Positions 1 through 9,900 of a stretch of 64,000 nt of DNA are shown piece by piece. This DNA comes from Xiheibacterium sp038325765 (GTDB lineage Bacteria; Myxococcota_A; Polyangia; Nannocystales; Nannocystaceae): NCBI GenBank assembly GCA_038325765.1, contig JBBQJI010000023.1, positions 1-64,000 of the forward strand, in the 5' to 3' direction. The translations under genes were made by a program, and so were the position numbers. The notes beneath the pieces were generated by a model that saw nothing but the letters and a program-made list of their open reading frames with translations, was not told the origin of the DNA and ran no database searches. Numbering within the stretch: position 1 is the first letter of the stretch; each line of letters starts with the position of its first letter.

Positions 1-765
1 TCGGATCGCCGCGGCGGCCCGCCCGGTGCCGGCCGCGGCGATCCGAGCGTCCACGGCGTCGCGGGCGCCCGCGCCATCGCCGCGCGCCGCGACGCCGCGC
101 CCGCGCGCGTGCGTCACGTCCTCGTGCTCGAGCACCGCCGCGACGAGGAGGTCGTCGCCCGTGCAGCCGCCCTGGGCATCGAGATCCGCGTGGTCGATGC
201 CCAGGTCCTGGCGCGGACGAGTGTCGATGGCCCGACCAAGGGCGTGGTGGCCGTCGCCTCGCCGCCGGCCCGGGTCGACCTCGACGACGTCCTCGAGCGA
301 TCCCCGCGCCTGCTCGTCGCCCTCGACGGCGTGGTCGATCCCCACAACCTCGGCGCGGTCCTGCGCTCGGCGGAGTTCTTCGGGGCCGATGGCGTGTTCT
401 GGCCCAAGGACGGCACCGCGCCGCTGTCTCCGGCCGCGGTGCGATCGTCGGCGGGGGCCACCGAACGGCTGGCGCTGTCGGAGGTGGTGAACCTCGCGCG
501 GGCGCTGCAGCGCTGCCGTGATGGTGGCATGTGGGTCGTGGGGACGGTCGCCTTTGGCGGCGACGGGCTATGGGAGGCCACCTCTGGCGATCGCATGCCC
601 GAGCGGCTCGTGGTGGTCCTCGGCGGTGAGCATGCGGGGCTGCGTCGGCTGACCCGCGACCACTGCGACTTCCTCGTGACGATCGAGCGGGCCGGGCAAC
701 TGGCCTCGCTCAACGTCTCGGCGGCGGCGGCCGTGGTGCTCGCGGCGTTGTCGCGGCCGCGGTGA
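1..765 (+). CDS. rlmB: 23S rRNA 2'-O-ribose methyltransferase, RlmB/TrmH (SpoU) family, 5'-truncated by the window edge
   Basis: SPOUT methyltransferase that moves a methyl group from SAM to a ribose 2'-OH of rRNA (G2251 of 23S rRNA in E. coli RlmB). The frame is open from base 1. Family similarity already begins at 'VHGVAGARAI' near codon 17, before any start codon, so the true start lies upstream of the window. The three SpoU motifs are present in order: 'DGVVDPHNLGAVLRSAEFFG' (motif 1, RNA/catalytic), 'VVLGGEHAGLRRL' (motif 2) and 'ASLNVSAAAAVVL' (motif 3, trefoil knot). The N-terminal part resembles the RlmB substrate-binding domain. A tRNA-specific TrmH paralog is the main alternative, but the N-terminal extension favours RlmB. 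Confidence 0.85.
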   Translation, partial: SDRRGGPPGAGRGDPSVHGVAGARAIAARRDAAPARVRHVLVLEHRRDEEVVARAAALGIEIRVVDAQVLARTSVDGPTKGVVAVASPPARVDLDDVLERSPRLLVALDGVVDPHNLGAVLRSAEFFGADGVFWPKDGTAPLSPAAVRSSAGATERLALSEVVNLARALQRCRDGGMWVVGTVAFGGDGLWEATSGDRMPERLVVVLGGEHAGLRRLTRDHCDFLVTIERAGQLASLNVSAAAAVVLAALSRPR

Positions 766-992
766 CGCGTCGGTCACCCCCGCGGGCGGTCTTGCCTGGC
801 GGGCTGGCCACGCGCCGCGGCTGGTCGCGCCCGCATCCCCGCGGCGTTCGTCGTTGAACGCTCGCGTGCAGACCTTTACGCTTGCGACCCACCCCGGCCA
901 GACCGATCGGGCAACCGACCGAGCTGAACCGCAGGTCCGTCGCCGACGCGACGGTCCGACCCGGTGGCGACTACCCGAGGACCGACGACCCC

Positions 993-3900
993 ATGGCCGA
1001 CGCGCGTACCGCCCTGCTCGATCATCTCCGTGTCGACGACTCCACCACGCAGCAGGCGCTCGCGGCGGCGTGTGAGGGCATCGATCTCGTCGCCGCCCGG
1101 CTCCAGGCCAAGGACGCGCCGGCCTCGGGTGACGCGGCCGCGCGCCTCGTCGGTCGGATGCTCCTGGATGGCGTCGCGTCGGCCGAGGTCCTCGACACCG
1201 CCAAGGCGATCGCCGCCAGGGCGCCGCGGGACGACGCCGGCAACGACGTCGCGCTCATCGCGGGCGTCACCTTGTGGCGCATCTCGGCCCAGCCGCCCAC
1301 CGCCGAGCCGTACTTCCGCCGGGTGCGTCGCACCGACGCGTCGCACCCCGAGGTGCTCCGCTTCTATCGCGAGCTCTTCAGCGGCGAGGGGGGCACGGCG
1401 CAGCTCATCCAGGTGCTGATCCAGGCCCGTCGCGCCACCCGCGACGCCGACCTGCGGTTCGCCCTCGCCGAGGAGGTCGCCACGCTCGCCGAGGCCCAGC
1501 CCGGCGGCGCCGACCGTGCGATCGAGACCTGGCGTTCGGTGATCCGCGAGGACGGCTACGATCCCCGCGCGTCGCAGGCCCTCGAGCGGCTGTATCGCCA
1601 GGGCAGCAAGTGGACGGCGCTCGTCGAGCTGCAAAAAGACGAGATCGAGCGGATCGGCGACGGGCCCGAGGCGACGGCGCAGCGCATCGAACGGCTGCTC
1701 GAGGTCGCGGGGCTGTACCGCGACAAGCTCAAGCTCGACACGATGGCGCTGGCCACGTTGCAGCGCATCCTCGACGTCGATCCCTGGCACGAGGCCAGCC
1801 TCGAGGCGCTCGCCGACACCTACGCCAAGGCCGGTCGCACCAACGATCTGCTGGGTGTGTACCAGCGCCGCATCGCGGCAGCGAAAGAAGCCGGCGACGT
1901 GACCCGGCAGATCGAGCTGCTGCGCCGCGTCGCGGAGCTCTGGCTCGAACAGCTCGGCAACCCGCAGCGCGCCCTCGAGCCGCTCGCGGCGGTGCTCGAG
2001 CTCGACCCTCGCGATGGGGCGACGCGCGCGTTGCTGGCCAAGATCCACGAGCAGCGCCGGGACTTCCGCGCGCTGATCGCCCTGCGCCGCCAAGAACTCG
2101 ATGATCTCGAGGGCGACGCCGCGCTGGCGCTGCGCCTCGAGCTCGCGGCCCTGGCCGAGGAGCGCCTCGGCGATCGCCGCGAGGCGATCGCCGCCTACAA
2201 CGAGGTGCTCGCCCACCACGGCGATCACGACGGCGCGATCGCGGGGCTGCTGCGCCTGTACGAGCGCGAGTCGAGATGGCCCGACGCTGCCGAGATGATG
2301 CACCGACAGATCGCCATGGCCGCCCCCGAGGCGCTCGCGAACCTGCTGGTCGGCCTGGGTAACCTCTACTCCGACCGGCTGCAGAGCCGCGCCGATGCGA
2401 TCGCTGTGTGGGCGGAGCTGCTGCGCCTTCTGCCCGGGCACGACCGCGCCATCCGCCGGCTGCGCGACGCCTATGTCTCCGAGGCGCGGTGGGATGATCT
2501 GCAGGCGCTGTTCGCCGGTCAGGGCCGCCTGCCCGACGTCGTCGAGGTGCTGCAGGGCGCCGCCGATCGGCTCGCGGACACCACGGCCCGCGTCGTACTC
2601 TACCGCCGCGTCGCTGCGCTGTGTCGCGACGCGCTCGGGCAGCCCGAGCGGGCGCTTCGGGCCCTCGAGCGCACGCTCGCGATCCAGCCCGACAACCTCG
2701 AGGTCGCCCGCGAGTTGGTGCCGATCTATCGCGAGCAGCGCAACTGGGCCCGGCTGCTCGGCACCCTCGAGGTGCTGCTGCGCGCCGCGCAGGACGACGA
2801 CGACAGGCTCGAGATCATCGAGTCCCTGCGGGCGGTCGCCGACGAGAAGCTGGGCTCGCCCGCGCTCACGATGCAGTGGGCGGCCGAGGCCTATCGACTG
2901 CGCCCGGGACAGGTGGCCCTGCGCGAAGGCCTCGAGCGCGCGGCCGAGCGATCCGATGGTTGGGACGAGCTCAGCCGCATGTTCGAGACCCGCATCGCCG
3001 ACGGCGACGTCGCCGACGACGAGCGCCTGGAGCTGCTCGACAAGCTCGCCGCCGTCGCCCGCGACAAGCTGTCGAAGCCCGACGACGCCCAACGCTACTA
3101 CCGGCGTATCGTCGCCCTCGACCCCAACAACGCCGCCGCGATGACGGCGCTCGAGGGCATCTACACCTCGACCCGGCGCTGGGACGATCTCGCCGAGGTG
3201 TTCCGTCGCCGGCTCGAGGTCGAGCCCGACTCGGGCGTGCGGCTCGAGATCCTGCGGGCGCTCGCGCGGCTGCACGAGGAGCAGCTCGGTGATCTCGACG
3301 CCGCGGTTGCGACCCACACCGCGATCCTGGCGCTGTCGCCCGACGACGGCTCGGCCCTCGACGCGCTGTCGCGGATCCATCGCAACCGCGGCAACTGGGC
3401 CGCGCTCGCCGAGGTGCTCGAGCGCAAGCTCGGCCGCGAGAGCACGGCGGCGCGGCGGGTGCCGCTGGTGTTCGAACTCGCCGAGATCCGCGGCAGCCGG
3501 CTCGCCGATCCGGGGCTCGCGACCGCGGGCTTCCTCGCGGTGCTCGAGCTCGAGCCCGATCACCGACCGGCGGTCGCCGCCCTCGAGGCGCTGCGCGCCG
3601 CCGACCCGGCCAGCGCGCTGCCGATCATGCGCGGTCTGCTGCCGTTCTATCGCCGCGCCGAGGATCGGGCCAAGGAGGCCGAGGCGATGGAGGTCATCGT
3701 CGCCGCCGAGCACGACGCGACCGAGCGCTTCGGGTTGCTCGAGCAGCTCGCCGCGATCTACGAGCAGATGTCAGAGCGACGCACCGACGCACTGCGCATC
3801 CGCGGCGAGCTGTTCCGGCTCGATCCCCAGCAGTGGGAAGGGCGTCAGCTCCTCGCGCGGCTCGGCGCCGATCTCGGCCGCCCGCAGGACGTCGCAGCTG

Positions 3901-6900
3901 CGTACGCCGACGTGCTGCGGGGACTCGGCCACGAGGCCTCGGCTGCCGCCGCCGAGGGCCGCACCCTGTCGCGCGAGCGATCGGCGTTGCGCCGCGATCT
4001 GCTGCTCGAGCACGGCGCCCTGCTGCGCGACCGGCTCGGTCGCCCCGAAGACGCCGAGGCGGCGTACCTCGAGGTGCTCGGATCCGACGAGACCCACCAG
4101 GGCGCCTACGAGGCCCTCGAGGCCCTGCTGCGGGCGCGCGACGGTCACGGTGCCCTGCGCGATCTGTACCGCCGCCGCGCCGACGTCACCTTCAACCAGC
4201 GCGAACAGAAGGACCTGCTGTCGCGGATCATCGAGCTGTCGCGGGGTCCGCTCGACGACCGCGCGACCGCGATCGCGACCGCCGAAGAGCTGCTCGATCT
4301 GATCCCCGACGATCTCCCGACGCTCGAGCTGCTCGTGGGCATGTACGAGCGCGGGCAGTCGCGCGGCGAGCTGGCCAAGCTCGAGGAAGCGCTCGGTCGG
4401 CAGGCCGAGCTCGAGCGTGATCCGCAGCGGTCACGGGCGCTGGCCGTGCGCCGCGCGACGCTGCGGATGCAGGAACTCGGCGACGCCCATGGCGCCACAT
4501 TTCTGCTCGGCCAGGTGCTCGGCGAGGATCCCGGCGACACCTCGGCGCGGGCGCTGCTCGAGGAGTTGCTCGGCGTCGCCGACGTCCAGCTCGCCGCCGC
4601 CGCGCTGCTCGAGCCGGTCTACGTGCGCACGGGCGACCACGGCGGTCGCGTGCGCGTGCTGTCGATCCGCCGCGAGCAGGCCGAGGGGCAGGGCGCGGTC
4701 GATCAGGCGATCACCCACCTGCTCGAGATCGTGCGGGTGCTCGAGATCGACCTCGGCGATCGCAGCGGCGCCTTCGCGACCGCGCGCGAGGCGTTCGCCA
4801 TGGATCCGCGCCGCGCCGACACCCGCAACGAGGTCGACCGGCTCGGCCTCGCGCTCGAGGCCCATGCCGAGCTGGTCGACACCTGGCGCGGGGCGCTCGA
4901 GCGCGCCGGTACCGACGACGCCCTGCGTATCGGGCTGCTGCACCGCATCGCCGAGCTCCAGGACAGCAAACTGCGCGACTTCGCCGCGGCGCAACGGTCG
5001 TGGTCGGCACTGCTCGCCCTCGATCCACCCGACGTCGCCCTGGCGCAGCGCTGCGTCGAGGCGCTCTGCCGCCTGCACCTCGAGTCGGGCGACGGCCCCG
5101 CGCTGGTCCTTGCCAAGCGCGCGCTGCTGCGGTTCGTCGACTCCGACACGGCCGGGGTCCGCATCCGGCTCGAGATCGCCGAGATCCAAGAACAACTCGG
5201 CGATCGGGTCGGCGCCGCGATCACCCACAGCGAGGTCCTCGATCTCGTCCCGGGCAACCTCACCGCCCTCGATGCCCTCGAGCGGCTGTTCCTCGAGGAG
5301 CAGGAGTGGGAGCGGCTGTGCGACGTGCTCGAGCACCGTGTCGGTGTGATCACCGATCCGCGCGTGCGTGCCACGATCTACCGCCAGATCGGCGAGATCC
5401 AGCGGGACCAGCTCGGCGATCTGCAGCGGGCGCTGTCGGCGTTCCAGTCGATCCTCGACACCAAGGGTGGCCGCGAAGACACGGTGGTCGCGCTGTCGGC
5501 CTTGGTCGCGATCAACGAGAAGCTCGAGCGCTGGGCCGACGTCGACGAGGGCCTGCGCCGGCTCGTCGCGCTGGCCGACAGCGATCCGGTCCGCGTCGAG
5601 CTGTTGTCGCGCACCGCGTTGGTCGTGGGCCGCCGGCTCGGTCGTCCCTACGATGCCCTCGACCTGCTCAAGCGCGTCCTCGACCTCGCGCCCGCGCACG
5701 CTGGCGCGCGCGCGGAGGTCGTGCGCTACGTCGACGTCGACGACACCCGCGAGCGGGCGATCCGCATTCTCATGCCGCTGTACGAGGCCGAGCAGAATTG
5801 GTCCGAACTCGTGGCGCTCGAGGAACTCCAGGCCCGCAAGCAGCCGTCGGGACGTCGGCGGTTGGCGGCGCTCGTGCGGGTCGCCAAGACCCAGCAAGAG
5901 CGCATCGGCGACCCCGACCGGGCCTTCGGTGTGCTGTGCGAAGCGATGGCCGAGGCCGCCGATCAGCCCGAGCTCGCCGAGATCCTGGCCAAGGTCGAGG
6001 CGCTCGGCGCCGACGCCGAGCGGGCCGAGGGCCTGCTCGCGGCCTATGCGGCGACGGTCGATCACATCCTCGAGGCCGAGCTGCAGCAGCGGGTGCTGCG
6101 GGCGATGGGCCAGGTCGCGCTCGATCGTCTCGGCCGCCTGACCGATGCTAGGCACGCCTACGAGCGCGTGCTCGCCCTCGCCCCCGGCGATGGCGAGGCC
6201 GCCGACGCGCTCGAGCGCATCTACCTGCAGCTCGGCGAGCACGAGGCCCTGGCCAACCTGCTCGCCGCCCGGGCCGATCGCGCCGCCGATGTCACGCTGC
6301 GCGATCACTACATCGTGCGGGCCGCCGAGCTGATGCATCGCCAGCTCGAGCGGCCCGAGGACGCGATCCGTCTGTTCGAGCGCCTGTCGGCGCAGGGCAT
6401 CGCGAAGCCCGAGGTCCAAGCCGCCCTCGAGCCGCTGTACGAAGCCACCGGAAGGTGGCGGGAGCTGTCGGTCTACCTCAGCCGCAAGCTGGCGACGCAG
6501 GCGGGCAGGGCCGCGGTCGACACCCACCTGCGCCTGGGCCACCTGCTGGGCGAGAAGCTCGACGACGCCGAGGCCGGCATCCGTCACCTGTCGATCGCGC
6601 TGCGCCTCGATCCCGACCACGCCGTCGCGACCGAGGCCCTGGGCCGCTACCTCGTGGATCCGACCATGCGCGTGCGCGTCGCCGAGCTGCTCGAGCCGGT
6701 GTTCGCCGCCGTCGGCGACTGGCCGCGCCTGATCCAGATCCAGGAGATCCGCCTGGCGGATGCCCCCGACGACGTGGCCCGCGGCAAGATCCTCTTGCGC
6801 ATCGCCCAGATCGAAGAGGAGCAGCTCGAGGATCTCGACCGCGCGTTCGACAGCTATACCCGGCTGTTCCGCGAGCAGCCATCGGATCGCTACGTCCGCG

Positions 6901-9900
6901 ATCAGCTGTCGCGCCTTTCGGGCGTGCTCGACGCCAGCGGACGCTACGCGGAGCTGCTCACCACATACGTCACCGAGGACGCCGCGACGGACGACGGCGA
7001 CGACGTGCTCGCGATCGTGCGCGACGCCGCCGAGATGTGGTCGGGCTCGCTGCGCCAGCCGATGCGCGCGGTGCCGCTGTACCAACGAATGTTGGCCGCG
7101 AGGCCCGATCAGGGCGCGGTGTTCAACCAGCTCGAAGTCGCGCTGACCCAGGGCGAAGCGTGGGGCGAGCTGGCGACGGCATACTGGGCCGAGGTCGAGC
7201 GCAGCCCGAGCGAGGACCGCCAGATCGAGATCCTGCGCAAGCTCGCCACCTTGGCCCAGGAGCTGCTCGAGGACCCCGCCGTTGCCGCCCGCGCCTACCA
7301 GCGCATCCTCGAGATCCGCCCCGACCACGATCCCGCGCGCATGCGGCTCGAGCAGATTCTCGGCGAGACCCACCGCCACGCCGAGCTCCTCGACGCGCTG
7401 CGCGATCGCATCGCCCGCACCGACCACGCCGAGGACCGCGATCGCGTGGCGCTGCGTATCGCCGAGCTGCAAGAGGGGCCGTTGCAAGACGACCACGGGG
7501 CGGTCGATACCCTCGAAGGCATCCTCGCCGATGCGCCGGACGACCAGGGCGCCATCGGCATGCTCGAGCGCATCGCCCAGGGCAAGAGCGAGATGCGACC
7601 GCGGGTGCTGGGGATGTTGCGTCCGATCTACGAGCGGTCCAACAACCTGCGTCGCCTCGTCGAGATCGACGAGTGGCGGCTTGCCCACACCTCGGAGCCC
7701 GAGGCCCGGCACGAGCTGCACCATGGCATCGCGGCGCTCCAGGCCCAGAACCAGCAGACGGCGCCCGCGGCGTTCCAGTCCCTGGTCCGCGCCCTGGCCG
7801 AGCCCGGCCCGCTCGGCTCGCTGCAGCGACTCGACGAATCGGTGGCGCGGCTCGCCGACATCATGCAGCTCGGGCAGGAGCTCGCCGAGGCGTTGGTGGC
7901 CGCGGCAGACGCCGAGGCGCTCGCGACCGATCGTGATCGTCGCGTCGATCTGCGGATCTGGGCGGGCCGACTGCGCCACGGCGCCGGCGAAGTCGACGCC
8001 GCGGTGACCGATCTGCGCGCTGCGCTGGAACTCGACCCCGAACGCGCCGACGCCCTCGCGCTGCTCGACGCCGCGTTGCTCCGCACCGGCGATCATGCGG
8101 CGCTCGCGGACGTGTTGCGCCGTCGCGCAGCCCTGACCGTAGACGATCGCGACCGTGTCGCGTTGCTGCGACGCCTCGCGATCCTCCACGACGATTCGCT
8201 CGAGCAGGCTGACCACGCGGAGGCGACCTGGCGTGAGCTGCTCGAGGTCGAGCCTGGCGACGCCGAGGCCCTCGGACGCCTGGCCCGGGCCTACGAGCGC
8301 CGCGGCGCCAGGCCGGAACTCATCGACATCGTCGAGCGCCAGATCGAAGCCAGCGATCCGGGTGTCGACCGCCGGCAGCTGCGGCTGCGCCTCGCGGCGC
8401 TGCATCGCGACGGCGGCGATCGGCCGGCGGAGATCGACGTGCTGCAGGCGTTGCTCGCCGAGGCCGGCGAGGACGGCGAGGCGCTGGTGCAGCTCACGGA
8501 CGCGCTGCTCGCCCAGTCGCGATCGGCCGAGGCCGTCGATGTGTTGGCGCGGCGGGCCGAGCTCGCGCGCACGGATGCCGAGCGCGCCGGCCTGTTCCTC
8601 GAGATGGCGCGGCTGCAGGCCGGTGTGCTCCGCGATCTGCCCGCCGCGCTCGAGGCCTACGAGAGGGTGTTCCGGTGGCTCCCGGCGTCGGCGGGAGCCC
8701 TGTCCGACGTCACCTCGCTCGCCAAGGACGAGGCCAGCCACGAGGCCGCGGCGGCCCTGGTGATCGACCGGCTCGAGGCCGCGGGGCGCTGGGCCGAGCT
8801 CACCGACGTCTGGGCGGCTCGGGCCGTCTTCACCCACGATCCCGCCGAGCGCCAGCAGGCCCTCACGATCGTCGCCAAGCTGCGCCTCGAGCGGCTCGAG
8901 GATCCCGCGGGCGCCCTCGATGCGTGGATCGGCCTCATCGACGTCGCCGACGAGGCGGCCCTGCCGTCGGTGCTCGAGCAAGGCGGCAGGCTTGCCGTGC
9001 AACTCGGCCGCGGATCCGAGCATGCCGAGTCGCTGCGCGAGAAATCGGCCGAGCTCGACCGCCAGCCCGGTGCGCGCGTCGCTCTGGCCACCTACGCGGC
9101 GCACCTATGCGAGGAGATCCTCGGTGAGCCCAAGCGTGCCCTCGCGATCCTCGAGCCCCTGCTCGACGACGGTCTCGCCACCGCCGAGATCTGCGCCCGC
9201 GTCGAGCGGCTTGGTCGCAGCGCAGGCAACGACGGCGCCATCGCCCATGCGCTGCGCGAGCTGACGCGACTTGGCACCCACGACGCCGATCGGGCCGACG
9301 CGCTAGTGCGACTCGGCGAGCTCCACGTGCGCACCGGTGATCGCGACGCCGCGCTCGAGGCGTTCCGCGATGCGTTCGACATGACCCGCGCACCAGGGGC
9401 GCTGCGCGGGCTCGAGGCGCTGTTCGACGCGGCGGGGACCCAAGACGGTGCGCTGCTCGACGCGCTCGCGGCCGCGTACCAGTCGCTCGACGATCGCGCA
9501 GGTCAGACCCGCGTGGTCGAGGCGCGCCTGCGGGACGCCACCGGCACTGACCGCGCCCGTCTACTCGAGCAGCTCGCAGGCCTGTACGAGACCGGTGGCG
9601 ACGAGCCGGGGCTCGCCCTCGGGGCCTGGGGCGAGTTGCTCGCGATCGATCCCGAGTCGACCATGGTGGCCGAGCGCGTGTTCTCCTACGGCAACGGGCC
9701 GCTGGGGCCCGAGGTCGGCGAGGTCCTGCGCCGCGCCATCGAGGCTGGCCGCGCGCGCGGTCACTTCCCTGTAGCGCTCGCCGTGCCCACCGCGATGCTC
9801 TACCTGCGCACCCTCGCTCAGGCTGACACTGCGCTGGCGCTGATCGAAGCTGCGCTGGCGGCCGAGCCCGATCGCGCCGACGCGATCGAGCTGGCAGTCG

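Noticed and set aside
882..992. TTG start at 882 for the giant TPR gene
   Set aside because: The added leader is Pro/Arg low complexity, and a better ribosome-binding site precedes ATG 993.
4431..9104. A 1557-codon open frame antisense to the giant TPR gene, with similar long frames at 876-3713 and in polA
   Set aside because: High GC with strongly biased third positions opens the antisense frame. The predicted proteins are low-complexity and match no family, whereas the sense strand is clearly TPR or polymerase.
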